Shown piece after piece: positions 41,501-49,517 of a stretch of 61,994 bases of DNA. The notes beneath the pieces are model-generated. The model ran no database searches. It was given only the letters and a program-made list of their open reading frames with translations, and was not told where the DNA came from. The stretch comes from Bacteroidota bacterium (lineage in GTDB: Bacteria > Bacteroidota > Bacteroidia > Chitinophagales > Saprospiraceae): NCBI GenBank assembly GCA_019136675.1, contig JAGVTV010000130.1, positions 1 through 61,994 of the forward strand, given 5' to 3'. The position numbers were made by a program, and so were the translations under genes. Each line of letters starts with the position of its first letter. The stretch's first letter is position 1.

Positions 41501-44349
41501 CAGTGTCCAATCTGTTTCAGGCTCCAGTAAACTGCTGTCCTGCTGTTGTCGAACTCGGCACTGACAAATCAGCATGTGTGGGCCAGAGCATCACACTGGA
41601 TGCAGGGATTACCGGAGTTTCTTATAAGTGGTTCAGGGATGGAGTAGAGATTTCCGGCCAGACCCAGAATACCCTGGCGGTATCCTCTGACGGTAAATAT
41701 GAAGTTGAAGTAGTCCATTCTTCAGGGTGCTCCAGGCGGGATAATGTAAATGTCACTTTTTTTGCTCTGCCTGTAGTTTCACTTCCGGCCACTGCCATGT
41801 TTTGTGATGGGGAAGCATATGTACTGGATCCGGTCATTACCGGAGGAGTTAGTTATAAGTGGTTTAAAAACAATGTTCTGGTAGGTGGTGAAACCAATGC
41901 TACCTTAAACATAAACCAGGCAGGTACTTATAAAGTGGAGGTCACCGGCCAGGGAGGATGCACAGCTGAAGCTTCAGTTACTGTATCGTTGATTGCAAGG
42001 CCTGTGGTAGAGCTTGGGCCGACCCAGACTAAATGTGAAGGGGAGACTTTAACGCTCAATGCTGGTTCAGGAGGAGCCATTTACCAGTGGTTCCGTGACG
42101 GCACACTTATTCCGGCCGCCGTATCACCTACGCTTCAGGTTACACAGTCCGGCGTCTACCGGGTCATAGTAACCAATCAAAACCAGTGCATGACTGATGA
42201 CAATGTCAAGATAGACTTTTTTGCCAGTCCTGTTGTGGCTGATCTGCCTCAAATGATCAATATCTGTCAGGGTGACTCGATTACTCTTATGACCACAGCA
42301 TCAGATTATCAGACTCTCCAGTGGTTTTATGAATCCAATATCATCAGCGGATCCAATGGCCTTACCCTCAAGGTTAAGAACTCGGGTAAATACAGCATTG
42401 AAGCAACCAATCTTGCCGGATGCAAGACAAAGAAAAGCACAGATGTTGATGTTCGTTCCAACCCTGTGGTAGAGTTAGGCCCTGATTTGACATCATGTAT
42501 CGGATCGCCGGTAGAGCTAAAGGCCGGCAGTGAGGGTACGAGCTATATGTGGTCTAAAGACGGTACGGCTTTGCCGGTCACGGCTAATACGTTGTCTGTG
42601 AGCCAGGCCGGAACTTATGCTGTGACGGTCACCAATCAGTACCAGTGTGTCACCAAAGATCAGGTAAAGGTCAGTTTTTCACAGGGTCCAAACGTCGATC
42701 TTAATGGTGACAAGACCATATGTGAAGGAACCTCCCATACCATCATCGTGACAACAAATGCAGTAAATCCTATCATCAGGTGGTACCGAAACGGAATAAT
42801 ATTTCCGGATGAAAATCAAACAAGCCTCAGTGTAACTCAGGCCGGCACATATGAAGTCCTGCTCACAGGAGGCACTCCGCCATGCGATGTAAAGAAATCG
42901 GTGGTCATTACCGTAAATCCGGCGCCTGCCTTTAACCTGGGCAATGACAGGACACTGTGTGAGGGCGATACCTACCCAGTGCTCAATGCAGGTGCGGGCA
43001 ATACCTCTTATGCCTGGACACTCAACGGCACACCTCTGTCAATGGCCCAGACTGTTACTGCGGACAAATCAGGTACCTATCAGGTCAAAGTGACTAATTC
43101 ATTCGGGTGTCAAAAGACAGAGCAGGTAAAAATAACAATCGATCCTCTGCCATCACTCACAATGGACACTGCTTACAATCTGTGTGCAGGAGCTTCCCTT
43201 ACCATTTCGCCGGTCACCAACGGTACAAAATTCCTATGGAAAAAGTCGGGTATCGCTATAACGGGCGAAACAAACAAAACAATCACCTTGTCATCTGGAG
43301 GAATGTACACATTTGCCGCTTTCACAGCTGCCAATTGTAAGAAGGAGCAGAATTTTACCATTACCAGCAGACCGTCACCCATGGTTGATTTGGGGCCTAA
43401 CCAGAATATCTGCCCTGATAAATCTGTAACTTTGGATGCTGGTCAGCAAACCAATTATTTGTGGTCTGACAATAGCACAGCACGTACTCTTACGGTCGAT
43501 GCCGGAAAGCCGGCAACCGAAACCAAAAAGACATTTTCGATTACAGTTACCAATCAGTTTGGGTGTACGGATAAGGATACGGTAGAGATTGTATTATATG
43601 CAGCCGTAAAGGCAGCAGTCACAGCAGACAAGCCGGGAGTATGTAACGGAGAACCTGTCACTCTGACAGCGACAGGCGGATCAGCGTATAAATGGGCAGA
43701 TCCCGATGGCAATACGCTTTCTGTTAAAGATAAAGCAGTAACCATAGCGTCTCCCGTCAAGACTACCATCTATACCGTTGAAGTCGGAGACCAGAACTGT
43801 CCTGACAATAAGGAGAGCAAAACGATAGAAATCAAGGTCTTTGAGCCAGTGAATATATCTGCAGGAAAAGATACCTGTGTGGTCATCGGCAAATCGCTGC
43901 GTCTGAATGCAACGGGCGGGGTGACCTACCAATGGGACAATGCTGCCCTGATCACCGGTCCGTCCAATGTTGCCAACCCTCTTGTGACACCTGTAGTGGA
44001 AACAGTATTTACAGTAACGGTAACGGATGCCAACGGATGTGAATTTACTGATGATGTTACGGTTTGTGTCAAGGAGGACACCTTTAAGCCTGTTTCTATT
44101 ATTACCCCCAACGGGGATGGCAAAAACGATGAATTATATTTTGGAGGCTTGTCAGACTATCCCGATAATACACTGAGGATCTTCAACAGATGGGGCAACC
44201 TGATCTTTGAGGCTGAAGGATATCAGGTGAACGGTGAATTATTCAAGGGGCTCAGAAATGGTGATAGACTGCCTGCTGACACCTACTATTACATATTGAC
44301 TTTTGACAATAAGGTAGTCAAGAGTTCTCTTACAATATTATGGGACTGA
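38518..44349 (+). CDS. Giant secreted zinc metalloprotease with Ig-like repeats and T9SS type B domain
   Basis: A 1,943-residue surface or secreted protease. The signal peptide is ISAVILVFIFTAHVCRS. The reprolysin-like catalytic domain has the full zinc motif H338-E-F-G-H342-Q-F-G-A-T-H348 and a Met-turn at M376 (TIMSYNG). A beta-sandwich domain (VVRPVGGETLQAG...) and a region near 690-1000 without clear family follow. From about residue 1005 there are eleven Ig-like modules, most of about 75 residues, each with a Cys near VELGxDxxxCxG and a YxWxxDGT core. The end is a type B sorting domain (SIITPNGDGKNDELYFGG, NRWGNLIFE, SSLTILWD). Its PorP/SprF partner starts 8 bases after the stop. Confidence 0.92.
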   Translation: MRISAVILVFIFTAHVCRSQVILKETPSTNVGSNRETQAIDYKSIFNMLEAKRSQRTGQVIFLPFYGQSTAFIAHENDVMEGSERNVALSGIRTYDIFIADDPSVNGALTISNEALYATILAKKQLVTIYPAEYGKSDVFFVEYGLQPGLKKLALTCGHDHNQEIKEVRQNNNLQSRLAGITIGSKRYNYRVAIVATGEFYVKNGNNDSQVNTKVINSVNSISAIYRNEMSFTLNVGSRVFLYRNPATDPFIPDMSGGEGRTVQAGKIVPMNFSPTSFDIGHVFHTHEEGDGWSGGGLAQLQSVCDGFVNADGKLSKASAWSGAYENEGSGWISLAAHEFGHQFGATHTFNGIGESCTDNISESTSFEIGSGTTIMSYNGICDAPQNIPASDDLDNYFHAKSLEQMFDYVYNGEGGSCGNPVVSSNPLPEVIANSCQATYFLPKGTPFYLKAQGNFTDGDSHTYCWEQTDEDGLNIAPTQGFIGTQAANSTLAPLFRSYPPSPSPERYFPSLDILTSGGINNFEPLPNVPRTLNFNVSMRDNNPSGGAVANDNVTITVMNAGPMNVVRPVGGETLQAGMSEQITWATNGSGGLCQKVRIKLSVDGGKTYPMVIAENVPYVAGGYVYEVPSNIVRTTAARLMIECMDYDCFRFFNVSPSDFTINSTCLAEESVLCPTSKVSQDEGSPSLNLIMTKKVGNRIFSLSRQVNENLPTGIVAIKGVGGTGCDPISNNYFYNRVNIHVTETGTYNFNVEGSGFVSIFRSNFNPSNACSSFVTSSATSTGTGSLTRQAGFTAQLTQCTDYVVVFYSFSTLPQNLKLSVLGGPGMIIELNGNPSANYQNLFILVNDSDSKIAFAGSNTDLTSVIAGNYTLYSVVLDKNIMPASLIGTSYSTLKNTACLNESLNARQVEIKTSCKIQSVQPGVQGACVAATNFYTQEIIVAYSKPPATGKLRVNGQDFDITTSPQTVMLTNLDSDGLPVNVSASFTDAPACSISVSNLFQAPVNCCPAVVELGTDKSACVGQSITLDAGITGVSYKWFRDGVEISGQTQNTLAVSSDGKYEVEVVHSSGCSRRDNVNVTFFALPVVSLPATAMFCDGEAYVLDPVITGGVSYKWFKNNVLVGGETNATLNINQAGTYKVEVTGQGGCTAEASVTVSLIARPVVELGPTQTKCEGETLTLNAGSGGAIYQWFRDGTLIPAAVSPTLQVTQSGVYRVIVTNQNQCMTDDNVKIDFFASPVVADLPQMINICQGDSITLMTTASDYQTLQWFYESNIISGSNGLTLKVKNSGKYSIEATNLAGCKTKKSTDVDVRSNPVVELGPDLTSCIGSPVELKAGSEGTSYMWSKDGTALPVTANTLSVSQAGTYAVTVTNQYQCVTKDQVKVSFSQGPNVDLNGDKTICEGTSHTIIVTTNAVNPIIRWYRNGIIFPDENQTSLSVTQAGTYEVLLTGGTPPCDVKKSVVITVNPAPAFNLGNDRTLCEGDTYPVLNAGAGNTSYAWTLNGTPLSMAQTVTADKSGTYQVKVTNSFGCQKTEQVKITIDPLPSLTMDTAYNLCAGASLTISPVTNGTKFLWKKSGIAITGETNKTITLSSGGMYTFAAFTAANCKKEQNFTITSRPSPMVDLGPNQNICPDKSVTLDAGQQTNYLWSDNSTARTLTVDAGKPATETKKTFSITVTNQFGCTDKDTVEIVLYAAVKAAVTADKPGVCNGEPVTLTATGGSAYKWADPDGNTLSVKDKAVTIASPVKTTIYTVEVGDQNCPDNKESKTIEIKVFEPVNISAGKDTCVVIGKSLRLNATGGVTYQWDNAALITGPSNVANPLVTPVVETVFTVTVTDANGCEFTDDVTVCVKEDTFKPVSIITPNGDGKNDELYFGGLSDYPDNTLRIFNRWGNLIFEAEGYQVNGELFKGLRNGDRLPADTYYYILTFDNKVVKSSLTILWD

Positions 44350-44357
44350 TAAAAAGA

Positions 44358-45287
44358 ATGAAAATGAAAAGAAAATTAATAGTACTCACTGCTTTTTTTG
44401 CTTTAGCATTAAGTGCCAATGCACAACAGTTGGCAAACAGTACCCATATTCCGGAGGCCAGGACTGCCTGGAATCCTGCGTTTACTGCGACCGGAAGCAA
44501 CATAATTACAGACGGTTTCTTCAGGATGCAATGGCTGGGATTTACTGGGGCCCCTGTGTCAGGCTTTGCTTCATTCCAGTATCCTTTTGCCAGATATAAC
44601 ATGAGTGGCGGAGCCCTCCTGCATTTTGACAAGACAGGACCTGTAAGTAAGATTGGTGTACAATTGAATTATGCCTACAAACTTAAAAAGGTCCTGGGCA
44701 GGTACAGTCAGTTGAGCCTCGGTATATCCGGAGATTTCCAGCAATACTCATTTAACGGTTCCGGACAGATTTTCAATGATGATGGTGATGCTTTAGTCAA
44801 TGCTTCCCGGGCGAGCAATTTTTTCCCTTCGCTGGGTGGGGGATTTTATTATATCAGCAATACAAGAGAGTATAAGGACAATACATTTTTTATCGGTGCG
44901 GCTATCAGCCAGGTACTGACCACAAAGGTGCTTGTCAATGACTTTGACCAGGAAAGGCAAAAACATATACACTTTAATGTGGGGGGCAGATTTTACGGAT
45001 ACGACTTTTTTGTCGAACCCATGCTTACTGCCAACCTTGTCAAGCCTGATATCATTGATGTCCTGTACAGCCTGAAATATGAAATGAGAGACGCCTTCTG
45101 GGCAGGACTGGGATATGCCAGTTCAGGTATGGCTGCTTTTCAGGGTGGGGTAATTCTTGATGAGTTTGGTGGCAAGGATGGCAACCTCAGACTGGGAGTA
45201 CTGGGCAACTACGGGATTAAATCTTCCTTGTCAAAAACAGGCCCCGGACTTGAATTTTACGTAGGGTATTCATCAGATATCAGATAA
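44358..45287 (+). CDS. PorP/SprF family outer-membrane protein (T9SS)
   Basis: A 309-residue barrel protein and the second PorP/SprF member in this window. The chosen Met gives a clean signal peptide (MKMKRKLIVLTAFFALALSANAQQ) and avoids overlapping the protease gene; the longer frame starts at 44340. Family signs are STHIPEARTAWNPAFTATG at the mature N-terminus and aromatic strand repeats such as IGVQLNYAYKLKK and FYGYDFFVEPMLTA. It starts 8 bases after the giant metalloprotease, so it very likely serves that type B cargo. Its sequence differs clearly from the copy at 28311, in line with cargo-specific pairs. Confidence 0.88.
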   Translation: MKMKRKLIVLTAFFALALSANAQQLANSTHIPEARTAWNPAFTATGSNIITDGFFRMQWLGFTGAPVSGFASFQYPFARYNMSGGALLHFDKTGPVSKIGVQLNYAYKLKKVLGRYSQLSLGISGDFQQYSFNGSGQIFNDDGDALVNASRASNFFPSLGGGFYYISNTREYKDNTFFIGAAISQVLTTKVLVNDFDQERQKHIHFNVGGRFYGYDFFVEPMLTANLVKPDIIDVLYSLKYEMRDAFWAGLGYASSGMAAFQGGVILDEFGGKDGNLRLGVLGNYGIKSSLSKTGPGLEFYVGYSSDIR

Positions 45288-46112
45288 ATCTTTTCGGAGC
45301 ATCTGCTTAACGTTGTTGACATTTTTCACATGTTCTGCCAGTAATGAAGGATTCGATGAATAACTTTCTATAAAGTTGGCAGTATCGGTGGGCATTTTTG
45401 AGGTGACGGCTTCCATTTCCAGCAGATCAAGATAGATAAGGTCTTTGGAGATTCTTTCAAATATTTCAGCCCGGCTTTTAGCCGTATCCCCATGACCGGG
45501 TATAAGTAACCTGACGGATTTATTGGAAAGAACAATTTCCTTTATCTTTAGCAAGGTACTTCTGTATTGATCCAAATGAAAATACACAAAAGGAAATTCA
45601 ATATTGCTCAGATAGTCACCGGCTATGATTATCCCCTGATCCCTGAGCAGCAATATGGCCCCGTCTTCTGTATGGCCGGAAGCCAGGAAAAACTGTAAAT
45701 CAGGGCGGTCTGAACGCAGGCTTTGTCCATCTTTTACGATTTTTATGTCCACCTCAGGATATTTTATCGGATAATCCCTTGTAATATAAAAGCTATGGTC
45801 AAAATTCAATACCTCAGCGAGGATATCCGCCTTATTGTTGTTGGTAGACAAAGCGTCTGAAGCTACGACTACCGTATCTTGAAATGCTCCGCAACCAATA
45901 ATGTGGTCATAATCAGAATGGGTGATAAACAAGTAGACCGGCCTCCCTCCGGCGATCCTGTTGACATGATCCCTGATCGTACCCACCTCTGCGGGAAGCC
46001 AGTTTGGGTCCGTAACAATTACAAGGTCTCCCAGATCGGCAACTGTGGAAGTGGTCCGGTACAGAGCACTTTCAAAAACTGTTACAATGTCGTTTTTAAA
46101 CTGGATTTTCAA
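45273..46112 (-). CDS. MBL-fold metallo-hydrolase
   Basis: A 279-residue cytoplasmic metallo-beta-lactamase-fold enzyme. The main metal motif is THSDYDHIIG (the HxHxDH motif with Ser for the first x-H pair partner), then GHTEDGAILLL, AGDYLSN and LIPGHGD in the usual places. Substrate unknown; members hydrolyse thioesters, lactones or phosphodiesters. The start is a TTG at 46112. A strong terminator lies 21 bases upstream, so the gene is not co-transcribed with the S46 peptidase gene. It overlaps the convergent PorP/SprF gene by 15 bases. Confidence 0.87.
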   Translation of the reverse strand: MKIQFKNDIVTVFESALYRTTSTVADLGDLVIVTDPNWLPAEVGTIRDHVNRIAGGRPVYLFITHSDYDHIIGCGAFQDTVVVASDALSTNNNKADILAEVLNFDHSFYITRDYPIKYPEVDIKIVKDGQSLRSDRPDLQFFLASGHTEDGAILLLRDQGIIIAGDYLSNIEFPFVYFHLDQYRSTLLKIKEIVLSNKSVRLLIPGHGDTAKSRAEIFERISKDLIYLDLLEMEAVTSKMPTDTANFIESYSSNPSLLAEHVKNVNNVKQMLRKDLSDI

Positions 46113-46132
46113 AACTTCCTGAATTTTGGTGT

Positions 46133-46164
46133 AAAAAAAGCGGCACCATTTTTCATGATGCCGC
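46133..46164 (-). terminator. Strong terminator of the S46 peptidase gene
   Basis: On the minus strand GCGGCATCAT pairs with ATGGTGCCGC (one G-T pair) around GAAAA, followed by seven T (46139-46133). It lies 55 bases past the S46 stop. Confidence 0.92.
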
Positions 46165-46218
46165 CACGTTCACAATTAATTATGCAGGGTGCTTTTTAAA
46201 TTGATCTTAATTTATCGA

Positions 46219-48291
46219 TCAATCAATTTCGTCTACTATTCTGTCTGCCTTGTAAATGTACTTCAGGGCCGCAAATATGCCGCCTGCATGCACAGATACC
46301 GTGCGGTTGACTCTTTCGTCAAAAATGAAATTTCCCGGCAGTGATTCAATGTTTCCATCAAATATCAATCCTACCGCTTCCCTGTTTTGATTAATGAGAG
46401 GGCTTCCGCTGTTACCACCTATGATGTCATTTGTTGATACGGTGTTAAGCGGTGATTTTAGGAGTTCCATACCCGGGTTGAGCCATTTATCGGGAAGTGA
46501 CCACGGAAACTGCATCTTATTGGAGAAGTATCTGTCGTACATACCGTAATAGGTGGTAGTGGTCGGAGCCGTAGTTCCGTTGTATTCGTATCCCTTGATC
46601 ACACCGTCAGATATCCTCAGGGTAAAGGTTGCATCAGGAGGGAGTTTGTCTCCGTATACCTTAAAGACTTGATTGGCAATTTTAGCTTCTAGTGCTTGTC
46701 TGGCCTGGCCGGTAGACTGAAACTGGAAGCTTGCCTCCTTAAGTCTTGTGGTAAAGATTCTTGCCGCCTTCATTAATTCGTCATCGTTTTTAGCTATCTT
46801 GTCTTCCTTCTCAAAAAACTTCTCAACTTTCTTTTCTTCCGTAAAGTCAGTTTCTTTCAGAAGGTGTTTGACATAGTCGTCTATGCTCTTTCGTTTGCCT
46901 AAAACATTCTGAAGCGTCAAATCACCGGGATAAATGTCTTCGTTGACCTCATTGAGCCACATTTTAAAGAGCTCTATCTCTTCGGCATCCTTCAGGGCCT
47001 TGGATTTTTCCATGATGGTCATTTTGAGTTTTTCCTTTTTGTCGGCATCGCCTCCGGATTTGACCATTTCCTGATAGTTAACCAGGTCATGCATCAGGGT
47101 GTAAATCTTGCCCCGGTATGGAGATGGCGGTAAGTCAGCCATAGCCCATCCGTGTGGATTGAGTACTTCGTAAAACTTGGCCAGGTCATCCCAATAGGTT
47201 ATACCCGGAGATTTGGACCTGATATAATTTTCCATTTCTGCCTTCCTGCCGAAAAGTTCAGGATCTCTGAGCCCTTTCACGATTCCTCCGATGGCTTTCA
47301 TTGAATTTGCAAGACCGAAAGCATCGTTAAGCAACTCCTGTGCCTCCAGTTCCCTTTTTGGGTCGTCCTTGACGGCATAATACTTCTTCATCAGAAATTC
47401 GTTGCGGTTTTTCAGGAACTTATACTGCATAGGGTATCTGTAATCACGGTCGTAGGTCAGCTGAGACATGGTCCTGTATCTTTCAGTACGTCCTGGATTT
47501 CCAACTACAAATACCGGCTCTCCATCCACTGCACCGTTTTTATTAAATTTAAGGTAATGGGCTGAGGTGTTTAGAGGCTGACCGTTATCGTCATAGGCAC
47601 GCCAGAAAGTCACGTCGAGGTTGTACCTGGGATAAGTAAAATTGTCCGGGTCACCTCCGAAAAACCCAAGATCCAGTTCCGGTATCCAGACCAGTCTGAT
47701 GTCATTGAACCTCTTGTAACCGTAGATGGAAAATTTGCCTCCGCTGTAGAATGTGACCACCTGAGTCCTCAGGCCTTTCCATTCCGGCTTCTCCTTATAC
47801 ATTTTTTCGATTTCTTCGAGGGCTGCTTTTCTGAGGGTTTGTTCCTCAGCATCGTCTTTGGCCTTTTTAGTTTTTTCCTTAACCAGAGCGGTGATGTCTG
47901 CTGCCTGGATCATCTGCTCAACAAACAGTCCCTCAGCCTTACGCTCATCTGCGAGGGTAGTAGCATAAAATCCTTGTTTGTCAAAGTTTTCACCTTCTTT
48001 TTGTAAGGCAATTACCACATCCCTGGAGCAATGGTGGTTGGTCATTATCAGGCCGTTTTCGGATATGAATGAGGCACTGCACCAGGTGGCAAACCTCAAA
48101 GAAGACTTTCTTACATAATCAAACCAATCATCTTTGACGTCCATGCCATAGGCAGACTTGAGCCACTCCTTCGGCGGGTTTTCAAATGTCCACATCTTGC
48201 CAAAGTCATACGGGCCGGCATTTTTTTGGCTGTAGCCGGAAATTGCTGAACCTATGGTTAAAATAAGTACATATAAAAATCTTGTATTCAT
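46219..48291 (-). CDS. S46 family dipeptidyl-peptidase (DPP7/DPP11 type)
   Basis: A 690-residue periplasmic exopeptidase that frees dipeptides from the N-termini of oligopeptides. It has a signal peptide (LYVLILTIGSAISGYS). The chymotrypsin-fold triad is H87 (TNHHCS), Asp in RYNLDVTFWRAYD and S628 (GGNSGSP). The S1 position that is Arg in acidic-specific DPP11 aligns by eye with Gly646 in SVHAGGIF, which fits DPP7-like taste for hydrophobic residues; this needs an alignment. Length is normal for the family. It has its own terminator and a -7 box at 48327-48334, so it is a single-gene unit. It would supply dipeptides for peptide uptake. Confidence 0.93.
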   Translation of the reverse strand: MNTRFLYVLILTIGSAISGYSQKNAGPYDFGKMWTFENPPKEWLKSAYGMDVKDDWFDYVRKSSLRFATWCSASFISENGLIMTNHHCSRDVVIALQKEGENFDKQGFYATTLADERKAEGLFVEQMIQAADITALVKEKTKKAKDDAEEQTLRKAALEEIEKMYKEKPEWKGLRTQVVTFYSGGKFSIYGYKRFNDIRLVWIPELDLGFFGGDPDNFTYPRYNLDVTFWRAYDDNGQPLNTSAHYLKFNKNGAVDGEPVFVVGNPGRTERYRTMSQLTYDRDYRYPMQYKFLKNRNEFLMKKYYAVKDDPKRELEAQELLNDAFGLANSMKAIGGIVKGLRDPELFGRKAEMENYIRSKSPGITYWDDLAKFYEVLNPHGWAMADLPPSPYRGKIYTLMHDLVNYQEMVKSGGDADKKEKLKMTIMEKSKALKDAEEIELFKMWLNEVNEDIYPGDLTLQNVLGKRKSIDDYVKHLLKETDFTEEKKVEKFFEKEDKIAKNDDELMKAARIFTTRLKEASFQFQSTGQARQALEAKIANQVFKVYGDKLPPDATFTLRISDGVIKGYEYNGTTAPTTTTYYGMYDRYFSNKMQFPWSLPDKWLNPGMELLKSPLNTVSTNDIIGGNSGSPLINQNREAVGLIFDGNIESLPGNFIFDERVNRTVSVHAGGIFAALKYIYKADRIVDEID

Positions 48292-48326
48292 TGTGTTAGG
48301 TATTAATTGTAAAATTATTTGATGGG

Positions 48327-48334
48327 CAAAATTA
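48327..48334 (-). promoter_or_regulatory. -7 box upstream of the S46 peptidase
   Basis: The minus strand reads TAATTTTG, a TAnnTTTG match, 35 bases before the ATG at 48291. Confidence 0.4.
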
Positions 48335-48500
48335 CAATAATTTGTTGAATATTAATGTTATAAATCCTGTGATAAGATAATTTTTTGCTGCTGTTGCAAA
48401 TTATCTGCCGGCAAAAGCCTATAGCATTGTGTTTTTTACTTGAATTCATTAAAATTTATTTCTTTTGTGCCAAATTTCATTTACCTCAAACATCAATTTC

Positions 48501-49421
48501 ATGAAAACAGCAAAGATTTTATTTTTTGTACTGATTGCAGGCATATCTGCCCCTGGTTGCGTAAGCAAAAAAAAGCTCAATGAGGCCAATACTGCCCTGG
48601 ATGCCCACAAAAACCTTCTGTCAAGGTGTGAGGAGCGAAGCCGCGATCTTGAGGCTCAGATCCTGGAGCTCAACCGTAAACTTGAAATGGCCGACGGGAC
48701 TATCAGAAAGTCCAGCGACGATGTAGTAGCCGCAGCCGCAAGAGTTAAGGCACTGGAAGACCAGATCTTGGTCCTGAAAAACAGCCAGAGTACCCTTCTG
48801 GAGCAGCTTAATACAGCGTCGGTTATCAACAAGACGGGAGCCGAAAGTATCAAAAGGTCCCTTGACGCCATTGCTCAGCAAAGCCAGTATATCAAGGAAC
48901 TGACCAAGACCATGCAGTATAAGGATTCGGTCAATTTGGCTCTGGCACTTAACCTGAAGAGGTCACTAAGTGACTTTAATGACAAAGACGTGGCCATTGA
49001 AGTAAAAAAGGGCGTGGTTTATATCAGTTTGTCTGACAATATGCTCTTCAAGACAGCTTCAGCTACAATAAATCCTGCAGCAGACAGGGTGTTGGGAAAG
49101 ATTGCATCTATTCTGAATGACCAGAAGGACCTCGATATCCTCGTGGAAGGCCATACAGACAATGTTCCGATAGCCAATGAATGCCTCAATGACAATTGGG
49201 ATCTGAGTGCCAAAAGAGCTACCGCTGTAGTCCGGGCTCTGCAGTCAAAATATAATGTGGATCCGGCCAGGATGACCGCAGGGGGGCGTTCTGAATATGT
49301 GCCCAGATCATCTAACAGCAGTGCAGCTGGCAGGGCCGAAAACCGAAGGACAGAGATTATCGTGTTGCCAAAATTAGAGCAGTTTTTCAAATTGCTGGAG
49401 GCACCTAATGCCCCGAAATAA
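48501..49421 (+). CDS. OmpA family lipoprotein
   Basis: A 306-residue outer-membrane lipoprotein that ties the membrane to peptidoglycan. I start at MKTAKILFFVLIAGISAPGC (lipobox Cys20); the longer frame adds 12 residues without a function. Residues about 25-150 form a coiled coil (LEAQILELNRKLEMADGTI...). The C-terminal OmpA domain (about 185-300) has VEGHTDNVPIANECLNDNW, LSAKRATAVVRALQ and AENRRTEIIV, with the binding Asp and Arg intact. The layout of lipobox, coiled coil and OmpA resembles Pal-like and MotB-like stators but without a membrane helix. Confidence 0.92.
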   Translation: MKTAKILFFVLIAGISAPGCVSKKKLNEANTALDAHKNLLSRCEERSRDLEAQILELNRKLEMADGTIRKSSDDVVAAAARVKALEDQILVLKNSQSTLLEQLNTASVINKTGAESIKRSLDAIAQQSQYIKELTKTMQYKDSVNLALALNLKRSLSDFNDKDVAIEVKKGVVYISLSDNMLFKTASATINPAADRVLGKIASILNDQKDLDILVEGHTDNVPIANECLNDNWDLSAKRATAVVRALQSKYNVDPARMTAGGRSEYVPRSSNSSAAGRAENRRTEIIVLPKLEQFFKLLEAPNAPK

Positions 49422-49431
49422 AAGAAAACTC

Positions 49432-49479
49432 AAAACAAAAAAGAAGTAAACCTCCGGGCTCTTGGCGGAGGTTTACTTC
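49432..49479 (-). terminator. Terminator of the delta-60 gene
   Basis: GAAGTAAACCTCC (49443-49455) pairs exactly with GGAGGTTTACTTC (49467-49479). On the minus strand it is followed by TTTTTTG. It may also end the OmpA lipoprotein transcript from the other side. Confidence 0.88.
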
Positions 49480-49517
49480 ATTTAACGACTTTAAGATGAA
49501 AATCAATTGCCGGGAAA

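Noticed and set aside
44340..44357. Longer start of the second PorP/SprF protein
   Set aside because: It overlaps the protease stop and only lengthens the signal peptide with charged residues.
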